Source: Gentiana macrophylla (taxonomy: Eukaryota > Streptophyta > Magnoliopsida > Gentianales > Gentianaceae). Taken from it: a stretch of 64,000 nt of DNA. The first letter of the stretch is position 1. Every line of letters begins with the position of its first letter. This document shows, one piece after another, positions 1-11,349 of the stretch. Location: the NCBI GenBank assembly GCA_026214975.1, contig CM047814.1, positions 24,778,558-24,842,557 of the forward strand. The letters are read 5' to 3'. The notes below the pieces were generated by a model that was given only the letters and a program-made list of their open reading frames with translations, searched no databases and had not been told where the DNA came from. Both the position numbers and the translations under genes were made by a program.

Positions 1-977
1 TGAAGTGTTGCTGCAACTCACACTAAAAGTTACTACTCAAAAGGAAAATGATTCAGTCACCTAAATACATGCAGCTTCAGATTCAGCACAGCTAAGTACG
101 GGAACAATTCAAAGTATCTATCAACTGAACTATAGAAGTCTTAATACAATTTACAAGAGAAAACCTGTACAAAGGTAACTATGTTGCCGCACACAAAATT
201 AGTATCTCTATCTACTGAACTATAGAAGTCTTAATACAATTTACAAGAGAAAACCTGTATCTTAATACAATTTATAAGCAATAGTCAAATATGTCGAATG
301 CTTAACCAGCACTGGCTTTCTATGAGAGGGCTGTCATTCATGTGGAACTAATGAACAGGGTAACTTTTGCCTAAAAAACCCTAACCAGTAGAAGGTGAAG
401 AATTAATACACAAACATGACCGGAATTTTCGATGACAATCTCAACTGCGAATGATTAATAATAAGCCTCCGAAGGATCCTTCACCCATGGCCTTTATTCA
501 AAGGAAACCTTGTTCACATTTTTCTTGCACCCGGCCGGGGCCCATTTAGCCAAAACTCCTTGAGAATTCTAGAACTTGAATATTTTCCAACTTCTTCAAA
601 CAGCTATTTATGAAGGAACGTTACGGAAATGAGTATCTTTATAATTCAACCAAAATGAGTTATCCAGCATATTTCAATACATTCTTCAATTTCATAACTT
701 CTCAATCCAAAAAGAAATGCATACTACCTATAAATGCACCCAAAAAGAAGTACACAATAATGATTCTTTAAGGGCAGTCAGACATATGCACCAAGATCAG
801 TCGCATTTTAAAGTTCAAAGGAAGAACCAAAAGCATACACACTAAATAAGAAACCAAAGTTCACAACTTTCGCTTATTTTTCATCTAAAAGGGCAGACGA
901 ACAATAAATCATCCCAAAACACACGAAATCACAAAAAATATATCACTCGTCAATTAGTAGAAGGCTGCAAGGTTAAC
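1..977. other. Non-coding: probable first intron of RPB3
   Basis: No coding exon could be read here on either strand. The RPB3 first exon ends at 978 with a good donor (CAG|GTTAAC on the minus strand), so this stretch should be its first intron or part of it; later exons must lie before base 1. A roughly 57-bp segment at 114-169 is repeated at 202-260, and its last part (TTAATACAATTTA-like) recurs just after 260, so a small local tandem duplication is present. Confidence 0.5.
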
Positions 978-1426
978 CTGTTTTCACCGTTTTCATAACC
1001 AGCGTAAGAATCAGAGAAATCAACCGGCACAACAGAAGGATCAGAGCTAATGAGCTCCCTACTAGTAACATCTAGGGTTTGGTCATTCATGCACTTAGCT
1101 CTCAAGTGAAACTCAACAGAGCAATACTCGCACTGACCGTCACCGTCACAAGCGTCGCAGTCACGGGAGAAGCGCATGCTCATAGCACGCTCACTGATGA
1201 GAGGTATCAAGCCAAGTCGGTGAGCAATGAACTCGTCGTTCAACACGGACGAGTTAACCTCGATTTCGACCAAATCTATGGCAATTGTAGGAACCTCGGA
1301 AATCATCACGCGACGGAGAGCGTTGGCGATGCTGGCGTCGGTGTTACGAAGCTCGAACTTGGCGTAGTCATCTCTGACCTCTCGGATTTTGATTTTCGGG
1401 AAGCGTTGGCCGGTGCCGGTTTCCAT
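978..1426 (-). CDS. NRPB3: RNA polymerase II subunit RPB3, first coding exon (partial gene)
   Basis: First coding exon of the alpha-like subunit RPB3, which pairs with RPB11 to nucleate assembly of RNA polymerase II; plants share it with Pol IV and V. The exon encodes about 149 residues plus two bases. It contains the dimerisation-type motifs [22 protein letters not shown] and HRLGLIPL, followed by the four-cysteine zinc-binding loop [13 protein letters not shown] (cysteines near residues 90, 93, 99 and 102). These match plant RPB3 closely. I chose the ATG at 1426 because the family protein starts a few residues before [10 protein letters not shown]; an in-frame ATG at 1528 would add 34 unrelated basic residues encoded by a SINE tail and its target site. 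The exon ends at 978 at a GT donor, and the reading frame stops shortly after. The rest of the protein (alpha-like C-terminal half) is outside the window. Confidence 0.93.
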
Positions 1427-1510
1427 TTCTCCGATTTTGGAGTGGTTTTGGTGGGTCTTAAGCTTCTCGGAAGAAAAGGGTTTAGGCCGGGGGAAGTGTA
1501 TGAGTTTGCG

Positions 1511-1638
1511 TTTTTTTTTTCTTTTCATTTGAACAAAGCTTTTTTAATCTATGGGTGGGGGATCGAACCCGGGTCCATCCCACTCGAGAGCCTAGGTAGA
1601 TTTTAGTGGCAACTATTAGGGTATGAGACCTTGTTCCC
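1511..1638 (-). mobile_element. tRNA-derived SINE with 11-bp target duplication, upstream of RPB3
   Basis: About 128 bp flanked by a perfect 11-bp direct repeat, ATGAGTTTGCG (1500-1510 and 1639-1649). Read on the minus strand it starts GGGAACAAGGTCTC, contains a Pol III B-box-like GGTTCGATCCC near the middle and ends in an A-rich tail (AAAAGAAAAAAAAAA) beside the target repeat. These are the hallmarks of a SINE inserted by target-primed reverse transcription. A convincing A box is not obvious. It lies 85-212 bp upstream of the RPB3 start codon, in the promoter or 5' UTR, in the same orientation as the gene. Confidence 0.75.
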
Positions 1639-1649
1639 ATGAGTTTGCG

Positions 1650-2698
1650 GTTAAACGGGTCGTCCTTTGGTTAGTTTTTATTTTGTGGATTATTATTTGC
1701 AACACAATCATTTTATTTATTGTTCTACGCCTACCGATGCATCATATTATTTTTACAGAATTTATAATGTGAAAGTTAAATTTATAGTCAAAAATCGACT
1801 TCTTGCAGAGTCGATCTGAACGACATTGGTAAGATTGATTTTTGGCTATAGAATCGACTTTTATATAGTCGATTCCACTGTTGCATACATGTGGTATGAT
1901 ACGTCGGTAGAGTCATGGTGGAGCGAATAAAGATCACCTTTATTTTTATTGTTATTCAAAAGTCGTCCTTATGCCACATGAGATATTTTATCGTATAACT
2001 CTTGTAGTCAAGTTGTAACAAATAGGATCTATCACATCTTATATTTTTACTTTCTTTAACATAATAAACATTTAATATGTAAAAGATCGTAAAAATTAAA
2101 GAATATAATGCATGATACTTGTTACATTTTTGTCCGTACAACCTTGTAGGATCTTATTAGGTTACTTAGATAATGAGACGCGGAATGAATGGTTATGAAC
2201 AAAACTGGCCCTTTAAAAGTCTCCATTAAATGTTTATCACAATGATAAGTAGTGTAACTGCTATGATCTTTAAAGTATGATGTCCAAGTGTGTCCAACAC
2301 AAGCATTTTAAATAGTCTGTGTTTGCAATGCTGATTCCGGTAAACTTAAATAAAGTAAAAGCTATTCTTTAGATTCAATCAACTCCAGGGTAAATTAAGT
2401 TTCAGAACGTTTTTCTTTAAGCAGAGGATAATAATAATAACAACAAACAGGGTTTTTATACAACATATCACCCTTGCTGCCAGTTCTCAGTGGTTTCGCA
2501 GATTTTATTACATCTTATAAGCTGATGGACCAGAATCCATCACTCTTAAATACAACCCAGTTCTAGAGGGAAAGACACTTGTATTTGAATAAAACAAATA
2601 AAAACAAAAATAGAAACAAAACTATACCTACAGTATGATACCTGATCACTCCGAACAATCCAACTATATGTACACAATACCATTGGCACTATCCCTTT
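1650..2698. other. Intergenic region between RPB3 and PTEN2 (promoter side / 3' side)
   Basis: No supported gene. The left part is upstream of RPB3; the right part next to 2699 should hold the PTEN2 3' UTR. Two imperfect copies of an AATCGACTT/AGTCGAT motif near 1793-1885 form a small inverted arrangement whose origin is unclear. Reading frames here are short and have no family features. Confidence 0.5.
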
Positions 2699-5600
2699 TT
2701 ATTCACTTTCATAATCTTCCTCATCTCCAAATGAGAAAACAGAGGCATCTGCAGCCATAGCCTTGAATTCACTTACTTCTCCTGCTGAATCAGCCACGTC
2801 GTGGCCTGAAATTGTTCCTGCAACTCCGCCCTTTGCTGGCGGCTCATTGATTGACATTCTCTGTGTCTCATGAACTACCAGTGCTGGACTTGAATTTTGA
2901 TCGGATCCAGCAGCATTTGAATCAGTCCTCTCCTTGGCTTCAGGAGCTAAAGTAACTTGCCTGTTTTTGGAGGGCCCAGTTTCCTCGGCCTCACTGTCTG
3001 AAAACACATCCTCATCTTTTTCTTTTGTTCCAGAGTCTTTGTTCGGGTTAATGATGGCGGTGCGTTCTTCGCTAGTATCAGGACTAGGTCCAGCAACAGT
3101 AGTAGTACCAGAATCCTCAGTTGATTTTGTGGTGGTGGTGGTGGTGGCGGCGGCGGCGGCGGCGGAATCTGATTCAGGCGTAGTAGTAATAGTAGGATCA
3201 TAGTCCGCAAGCACAACCTCAACTTGAAATCCGGGGGATGGCAGTTTCCTCTGTCCAAAGTACCAGAAACAGATTTTAGAGAGATATAGGGTAACTTACG
3301 TGTAAGCATCTCTAGTACAATACTAGGGTGAACAAGTACAGATATGCAGGTGCAAGAGTTTTGAAGAATACATATACCGTACAGAGGGAATACTTGTAAA
3401 TATTAACATAGGAACCAACCTTGTCAAACCCATCTAGGTCATTTGTGTTCAGAATTTTCCTGTTCTCCGTCATGGTTGTATTCAGCCAACTGCATATGAA
3501 AGTCAATGATGAAACAACACAGTAATCAGAGCAAGAAAATGAATCATCACAATGGTATTGGTAAGGATGACGTGTACCAGTAGAAGTCTCCTTGACGATC
3601 ATGGAAATGAATCTTAAAATCCCCAGTTACTTCAGTCAACCCAGGTTCCCCAGGAAGAGCGAAAACCATTATCCCTTTCTTCGGTGCACTGAACCAAAAA
3701 TCTTCAGGCTGCACGCAAAGAAGTGAAAAAAAGTTGTTTCAAATTTTTTAAGGCCGCACCAAAAATGTTGGAATGGCAAATTCAGTACTTTTCCGGTGTT
3801 GACCCCTCGCATAGGGAAATGCTACTACCACAACGGTTGTGCCACAACGGATAACACAACACCCTTTTACACCATTGATCATGACATAGGACCCATTGAT
3901 CATGATGTAGGCCCACCATAATCAAGGGGTGCAGAAGTGTTTTGTGTCACTCGTTGTGGCAGTAGCATCACCCGCATAACAGAGTCAGAACCAAAGTAAT
4001 ACAAAAGTATTTTTTTTAGTTGATTTGCTTGGTACATGGACTAAAATGGAGAAGCTAAAATACCTATTTCTCTCTTTCCCCATTGCTAGATTATTTTTTC
4101 CGGAATCATATAAGTAATATTTATTAATATTAAAAACAAAAACAATGAGTGGTAATGGTACTACTACTTATATCACAGTTTCAAGTATAACTGAATTTAG
4201 TCAGTGGGGGGTTGGAAGTGAGGGATAGGGTTCTAAGAGTTGAAAGGGCACTAAGTGACCTACCGATAGATCTTTTGTCCTAGGATGCTTCTTAGTTGAG
4301 AAAAGCACCCCTGCAAAAATGCGGAAGCAACATTAACAAATATAGAGGGAAACAAGAAAATCCAAGGTTAATGCATTACGATAGCAAAAAGACAACAAAC
4401 ACCAAGAATATAATAAAAATACCGGGCCCCATTAACTATAGTCGTCGTAACATTTTCGCCACTAGACTATCTAGACTAGTTGGTTTTTTCTTTTTTTTTC
4501 CAGCCCTCATCTATGATAAATGATACAAACTGGCCACTCTGGCCATTTTGGCCAATTTTAACGCCGAAGCAAAGGGTATTTTTGTTTATTTGTCTTCTTC
4601 AGTAAACAGCATTAAACTCTTCTCTCAATCATGGCCAAACGTCACTGCTGCATACCCCTGATGTTTCATCATCTCAACCCAGCACTACATAACTGGAAAA
4701 CGGAAGAAGAGGATAAAGCTCTGTTTGGATTCTCGAACTTGCCGCAGGGATGCCAGAGGATCTACCATAATGTCTAACAACCATCCTATACCCCCCCCCC
4801 CCCCTCTTTAGTTCTGCCAAGCTAAACCCAGAGACCAGCCACATTAGCTGTTACCACCATTCGAAAGTTGATCGCCATAGTTGCGCCACCCATAATTGTT
4901 GCACCAGCAATCTTGACCATCACACACATCTATTGTTTTGTCTATCTCATCCTACCAAACCAAATTATCATATAGCAGAGAAGAGGGAAAAGACGGTGCT
5001 GGGTTTAATTCGCCACCAGCCAGCCTTGTGAGAAATCAACCGTCCCTGGCTGCTAACCTACTCTTAATCGTCACCCCTGTGATGCTGCCCATCATTGGTG
5101 CTTCTTAAGAATTCAGGAGAGAAATCGATGGGTGCTAATAATGTAGTCCCGGATTGATCTTGATGTAAACAGGGATGTTCAGAGTCATAAAAAATCAGAA
5201 GCTTAGATGCCTGGAGACAATATTCCTTGTTAAAATTTGGGGAGGGGCAGTTGTAAATATCATAGGATACTTGACCGCGTGGGAATCGAGAACTGCGAGA
5301 CAATGTTTTTCTGGGACCTTTTTTTTGGTATGATGATTTGGTGGTAGGGAGGGAAATGAGTTTTTAAAGGGGAGGCAACAAGATTTACACCGGTGACCGG
5401 ACGATGATAGGGACTGAACAAGATGGATAGTGTTTGGATTATTTTACACTGAAAAAATATTCCAACAATGACCTGAAACGGAATATTTCCCTGAAATTGC
5501 CCGGAGTGGCTAGAATGTATCATTTATAATACATCAGGGGCCTAAATAATACAAAAAAGAAGTTTAGAGCCCAAAATGTTACAATGACGATAGTTAAAGG

Positions 5601-8600
5601 GACCACAATGTTGTTTTCCCCAATCAAATTAAGGAGGCATGATACAAAAATATCCATAAGGATATCAACCAATGAGATTAAGTGGAAAATCACAGCTAAC
5701 CATTATGATCAGAAACTGTAATGGAAGGTCTAATCCAGTAAGGGCATCTGTGAAGTCGAAATCCTCTAAGCATGCACCTGTGCAGTGTAATTCAGTAATA
5801 AATTCCCGGTATCAGATTAGTGTAAATTCCTATCCAGCTACTTGGAATAAAAAAAAATTTCAAATGTGCTGCATACTAATATTGAATTAACAGTACACAG
5901 AGGTATTCAGCTTTTTGCAATTACAAATTGAATAACTATTGAAAACCAGTTGACCAAGTAGTTGATAAGGGCAAGAGAATAACCTGCGACCAGGCTGGTT
6001 CTCCCCATTGAAATATGTTAAGGTGCGTTCAAAATATTTGACATATCTCTGCAAAGAAAGGAAAGAGCTTTTCCAAAAACAATAAATAAACATGCAAAAA
6101 CAACAAAGGAAGAATAGCAAAAAAAAAAGAAGGCAAAGAATTATTAATTACAACTCACAATTTGACTCGGAAGAACTAGTGCTTTAGCATCAAAGCACCT
6201 CTTCTGATTATAGTAATCAATGGACTCTTCAGCAGTAGGAAAGAACTGAACACAGATATTTTGATACAAAAAAAAAAATACAGGAACAAACCAAGCTTAG
6301 TTTCACAAAAATTGATCAATAAAACAGGTGTTACACAGAGCAATTAACATGAGTACACAACCAAAGCTCCAACTTTCACCCTCCTGAAATCCCTTTTTGG
6401 CACCACCAAAAAAAAAAATCTTTTTCAAGGCAGAAACATATTTATAAACTAAAGGCAACTGACCACACCCGTCTGGCCGGCAAAAGGCAATATAGGAATC
6501 CTAGTGGAAGGAATCGGTTCATCTGACCCACTTTTTTCCCAAGGGGAGAAAAATCCCTCTTTAAGGGCACGTGTTCTTTATTAATAAATTTACCTTCAAA
6601 TACAGGAGGAGGCTAGAAATCATTAATCCTGTCCTAGCCATTCCAGCCTTGCAGTGAACAACCACAACGTTTTCAATGTCCTCCTTCAACCATGAATATG
6701 CACTGTGACAGAATGATATGATGAGTTGAAGAGGAGGGCAATTGTGATCATCGAAAGGGAAAGTAGCCACCTGAAAAGTGTGAACATATATAAAAAGCTG
6801 ACAAAATTGTAAATATCTAAATGCAATTTTTGAATTCTTTGTAAATATCTACTTTGGAGTAAAGTTTTATAAAGGATTGCATACAATTTTGTTCGGCCAA
6901 TGGTTGGAAATAGCATGTCTAGTGAGAAAACTTAGCCTTGCCCAAGGGATTGTAATTTAAAATAAAAATAGCATTTTCAAAACTTTTCCATAATTCATGG
7001 CAAGTAAACTTACATGCAAAGCATGATTACCAACCGCACCTTATCCAATATTGAAACCCATATTTTTTCAAGAGTATAATAAATCGGAAAATACAAGAAC
7101 TCATTGCACTATGTAAAAACTAAAGAGAGCATAGCATCCTTGATCCGATGTTTCATCTACTGCTGGTAACCAACCAAACTCACGTTGACACATTTCATTG
7201 CTAGCAAGGTGGAAGACGACTGAGGTATTCTTAAACCTCGTCTTTTTCAATTGCCTCAAGACAGCCAAAAAAAGTCATACTTACAGAGATCCTTAGAAGC
7301 AGCTGGCTTCTTATAGGGTGGTCTCTGCATAGACAAACTCGATTGCAGAAAATAAATTATTTAGGCATTGAACGTCGCTACAATGTAGCGCAGCCTGTAA
7401 CATTAAACTTCACTGGAAGGTATAGTAGGCTTAACACAAAGAAAAAGGTGAAAAGGACAGCTACTACATCAAATTCACAGATGAGTAACGGCATACAGCG
7501 TCAAGAGTTCAAATGCATCATACTAGTAAACAAAACACAAAACAGCAAGCTAAAACAGAATACAATAGCACACCTTTCCTCGAATAGTGATGCATCATAA
7601 AGTCTCTCGGAGCAAAGATTGTAAACCTTGTATTTATCCTGCATATGCAAACAGATTGAATAAAGATGATCTAACATTAAGTTTAGTAACAAAGGTAGTC
7701 ATTGCTTAGCCACAGGTACGGTGCACAGCACTTGTCTTGTTACTAATATGTATCGTTGTATGTATATAATACTTGAACATGGCCACCTGAGTATCCAATG
7801 AACATCTAACCTTGTGATGAGTTTCGAAAAATTTGATAACTTCTTCCATGTGATTACGATAAAATCCCTGAACCACAGGTTTATCAGCTTAGAAAGTGAA
7901 CAGACAAAATATTATGTGCGTAAAGTTACTAAACTTCAGGGTTCTAACCTCAACATAACCGAAAAATCCAGAGCTCATATCACCCGCAGGAAACCCCATA
8001 GCAATTATATTCTCAGTGATGTATGTCATATCTAAGTCAAATCCATCGTCCTGAGGGAGTCATGGAGAATCATGGTCATATAATATCAACCATGAAGAGT
8101 ATATGCAGCCATTCCAAGATAGATACACAGTGAAGTACTAACCAATAAAGAGGGACAAGACATACAAAAATGTATATTACTTGCAAGAAAATGAAAAGAA
8201 AAGAGGGGGGGGGTCCTAGCCAAGCATAATTCATAAATCATAGAAATGCAGCTATTTGATCTTCCAGATAAAAATAAAAATTTGAAATAAATAAAAGACG
8301 AGAAGATAGGAGCATCCACCAACAAGAATAATGAAATCGAGTACAAAGAAAAGCAAACGTTTCACAAATCTCATTAGCATATCACACTATTTTAACTGCA
8401 TTTTTTGTAATTGCCATCTTCCTCACTCCTATACATCAGTGAAAGGAATCCAGTTCAGTCAAGTGCTTGAGTAACTCCTGATGTTATAATTCAAGTTTAG
8501 GGTTTAAACTAATTGATAGATTAGTCTCTGTTTATTGGTGTTAGTTGGATAAAGCAGCTAGGCTTTATTATTCTCTCGTTAGACAGCTTTTATTTTTGGC

Positions 8601-9422
8601 AGCTGGTAGAAGTATCATCTTACTCTTCTATATATTCCCTGTACTAATTCTTTACATTAGTAAGAACATTAAATTCTTCTAATACTCTTAAAATCTCTTC
8701 TATCTCTTTCTAAAAAATCTACATTAACCTGACTAGTCTGGCAGGCGATTTAGTCCACGCTAACACCAATAAACAAAAACTAAAAAATACAAATAGTTTA
8801 AACTCTAATTTAAACACGTAAGAAGTCTTTCAACAGTTAATTTGCATGCAGGACGAATGTCCAACCATAACTCCATTAAAATCTCCCTAGCAGTTCAAAC
8901 TGTGTCAACAAGGTAGACCACCCTCAGAGTAGATGCAATTAGAACAATACAAAGTTTCATAACCACAACAAATCCAATGTCACAAGTCAGAACCTGGTAT
9001 CTTCGCTTGTTTTGAGAAACAACATGGCGAGCTTTCACTTGCACAGCCTTCACTGCATTCTTTGAGGAATCAACAATTCCTTTTGTAATTGATCCAATAA
9101 ATCCAGACGGTGGAGTTGTTGCAGTGCCTTCAGAGTTCTCCTCTTTCGGAGAAGCTTTAGGAGACAACCGCTGAGCAAAGCTACTTGTAAAACGAGAAAA
9201 ATTCGATTTAGCAGAATTTTCATTAGGTGATTCATTTTGAGATCCTGAAAATGATTGGGGAATTTTCAAATTTTTGGCCCAACCAGACAACCCTGAACCG
9301 GATACTTTAGATGAAGCATCATGCTCAGTATTATTTGCAGTCGATTCCACAGTAGATGACACGGCAGCTTGTGGAGATTTTACATGTGATATTGCAGGTG
9401 ATTCAGAAGCTAAAGATTCCAT
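2699..9422 (-). CDS. PTEN2: PTEN2-type lipid/protein phosphatase, 12 coding exons (one apparent 1-base deletion)
   Basis: Plant PTEN2 orthologue, a dual phosphatase acting on 3-phosphoinositides. Coding exons, 5' to 3' on the minus strand: 9422-8994, 8050-7949, 7867-7811, 7638-7574, 6770-6594, 6245-6159, 6048-5984, 5777-5701, 4310-4264, 3708-3578, 3489-3420, 3250-2699; all have GT donors and AG acceptors. The protein would be about 619 residues, close to the roughly 610 of Arabidopsis PTEN2A. It has a plant-specific N-terminal extension ending VSQNKRRYQ, phosphatase motifs [13 protein letters not shown] and [10 protein letters not shown], and the P-loop [10 protein letters not shown] near residue 257. 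The C2-type domain includes CPYWIRPS and [16 protein letters not shown]. The acidic tail has an Ala/Thr repeat and ends [12 protein letters not shown]. The exon 7574-7638 is 65 nt where phase requires 66 (GAGGAAAG for expected GAGGGAAAG), so the frame breaks unless this is a sequencing error. Start could also be the in-frame ATG at 9446; an acceptor (TATTAG) at about 9427 favours 9422. Confidence 0.93.
3130..3165. repeat. GGT/GGC trinucleotide microsatellite inside PTEN2 last exon
   Basis: A run of GGT followed by GGC triplets on the plus strand. Read on the minus strand in the PTEN2 frame it encodes six alanines then six threonines in the variable acidic tail, so length changes here keep the frame. 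Confidence 0.9.
3814..3972. mobile_element. MITE-like element in a PTEN2 intron
   Basis: About 159 bp with imperfect terminal inverted repeats (left GGGAAATGCTACTACCACAA; right end, inverted, GGTGATGCTACTGCCACAA). It is bordered by the direct repeat CGCATA (3808-3813 and 3973-3978; an 8-bp version matches 7 of 8). The size, inverted ends and flanking repeat fit a hAT- or Mutator-type MITE. No coding capacity. Confidence 0.6.
8500..8810. mobile_element. Inverted-repeat element in PTEN2 first coding intron
   Basis: Two arms of roughly 48 bp are inverted copies: the left arm contains GTTTAAACTA and ends TTTATTGGTGTTAG, and the right arm begins CTAACACCAATAAA and ends TAGTTTAAAC. The enclosed roughly 215 bp itself starts TGTTAG and ends CTAACA and contains a TATATATT box, so it also resembles a small solo LTR. 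A clear direct target duplication was not found. Either a MITE or an LTR remnant inside a palindrome. Confidence 0.45.
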
Positions 9423-9895
9423 TCTTCTAATACAGAGCTCGAGCAATGTTTAATGTCACACTTAACTGCAACAGAAGCAAAGCATAACTTTACTGCATCC
9501 AAACTCAAAGGGAGGGAGGAAAATAAAGACTAAGAATATACATAGAACTGAACATATGAAAGAGATGGACGGATATATTGATAAAGTATACCTCTACAAG
9601 TGTGCACGGGCTAAAAATGCATGCACACAGTCACAAGAATACAGATAGAAAGAAAGAAAGCAAATGTAAAATAGAAAATATTCAATTTTAAGTAGATTGT
9701 GATCTACTCATGGCTTCTGAACAGCCTACCAATACATTAGGACATCATGGTACTTTTAGTGCAACGTGCACCAATGGCTTTCCGACTGTTATCAGCAATT
9801 GTTCACGAATCTCGCACATTCAAGGCTTTTCCATTATCCCCACAAAGCTTCTTGTCAAATGACTCAATTATATATATATATAATTGCCTCTTAAA
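9423..9895. other. PTEN2 5' leader / upstream intron, left part
   Basis: An acceptor-like TATTAG just upstream of the PTEN2 start suggests a 5' UTR intron covering this stretch. An (AT)n run is present near 9868-9882. No coding exon seen. Confidence 0.4.
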
Positions 9896-10376
9896 TAGGG
9901 ATGTCAATGGATATGGGTGGGTGCGTGTTTGGCAGTATTCATACCCTACCCATGACAAATTTTCTTTACTCATGCCCTACCCATTACCCATGCAGAATGA
10001 AATATTTAAGCCCATACTATCCCCATACGAATATCCACATGTTTGTGGGTATGTACAACTAAACATCTTAACATTCATATAACAAAGGAAGGGTGTCATT
10101 GGCACTACAAAAATGCTTCACGCACCACATATTATTAAAACAAAAATTACAACATGGCACAACAAAATTACTTTTAGCAAATTTAAGTATTAAATAGTTA
10201 TGAATAACTAATTATATAGAGGGTCGGGTGGTATTAAGACGGATAGAAAATAGATATTCATTCACTACCCTACCCAACCCCTACCCTACCCATGAGCGGG
10301 TTTTGAAAATCAAGTCCATACTCTACCCTTAAAAATACCCTATATTCACCGGGATGGATCGAAATTGACATCCCTA
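9896..10376. mobile_element. hAT-like non-autonomous element upstream of PTEN2
   Basis: A 481-bp element with terminal inverted repeats TAGGGATGTCAAT (left) and ATTGACATCCCTA (right). It is flanked by an 8-bp target duplication with one mismatch (CTCTTAAA at 9888-9895, CTCCTAAA at 10377-10384). An 8-bp duplication and T-A-G-G-G ends are typical of hAT-derived MITEs. The interior is rich in CCTACCC/GGGTAGGG-type motifs near both ends. No transposase remains. Confidence 0.75.
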
Positions 10377-10384
10377 CTCCTAAA

Positions 10385-11340
10385 TGTGCATTAAACCGAA
10401 ACTGAACTCCAAAACTCAATGCTTTCTTTGTAGAAGAAAGATAGAAGTCCACTGAACTATCTAAAGCCAGGTCAATACTTTAACCACAGATAAAATGCAT
10501 TATACTACATAAAGACTAAGCACAACTAAAACGTTCGCTCCACAGTAACTAGTAACTTGTAACTGGCATCCTATTTGCACAAACAATAATCTCCCGGACA
10601 ATTTGCTTCTCGTTTTCCTCTGCCAATGAATTTCGGCCAATTTGAATGACATATTGAACTCAATACTCTGAAACAACAACAACAAACATACACCTAATAT
10701 AATAATGAAGTACCAATTGCAAAACCCTAAAAGCTAACGATTTGTCCCTACCAACCAGAAAGTAGGGAAAACAATATATAAGAAGTAATCACGAAGGGGG
10801 ACTTTCCCCTTTTTTTTTTGCGACATCAAAATATTCGTCAGATCATCGGATAACGTGGTACGGTTAGAAACTGAGACGCGTAAAAGGCAACGAATTACAG
10901 AAGTTGAGAATGGCTGAAGTCATGGGAAAAGGGAGATTCGACCAAAAAAACAAAAAAAACCAATAACAACAGAACAATATAAACCCGCATACCAGCTGAA
11001 GAAATTGATGATCCAGAATTATGTAGGAAGTTAAACTGAGCATTCAATGATGCGGGATAAACAGTGCAGAACATACCCGTAGAGTTTGAAGGAAGCTTGA
11101 AAAGCCCTGAAAATGGAGAAGTCAACAGATGTGTACAGCGGATCCGAAGTGAAATGAAATGCTGTCGTTTTGCGTTTTCTTTATTGTTGATGATGTCCGA
11201 AAGCATTTTCTTGTCAGCCCGCAGATTTTTCTTAAAATACCCTTCAACGATTATGGTTATTGTTATACCAAACCCACAAAATGGTCTAACGGATCCACTA
11301 AACGACCCGATCGGGGTCCCACATGCACAACACCTTCAAA
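10385..11340. other. PTEN2 upstream region (promoter and 5' UTR probable)
   Basis: No coding exon. A telo-box-like AAACCCTAA occurs at 10722-10730, a motif common in plant promoters of housekeeping genes. The PTEN2 transcription start is probably somewhere in 10.5-11.1 kb, but no element fixes it. Short overlapping reading frames on both strands have no recognisable family. Confidence 0.35.
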
Positions 11341-11349
11341 TCGCATGAA

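Noticed and set aside
1555..1590. Possible tRNA gene from the GGTTCGATCCC box
   Set aside because: No cloverleaf can be drawn around it; the A-rich tail and 11-bp target repeats point to a SINE.
1079..1606. 175-codon plus-strand frame
   Set aside because: It is the antisense shadow of the RPB3 exon and the SINE; the minus-strand product matches a known protein.
2934..3309. Frames on both strands overlapping the PTEN2 tail (polyproline and polyvaline types)
   Set aside because: Shadows of the GGT/GGC microsatellite in the PTEN2 last exon; no independent support.
5064..5523. Two minus-strand frames between PTEN2 exons
   Set aside because: The true PTEN2 exons on either side (5701-5777 and 4264-4310) join in phase without them; they lie in an intron and match nothing.
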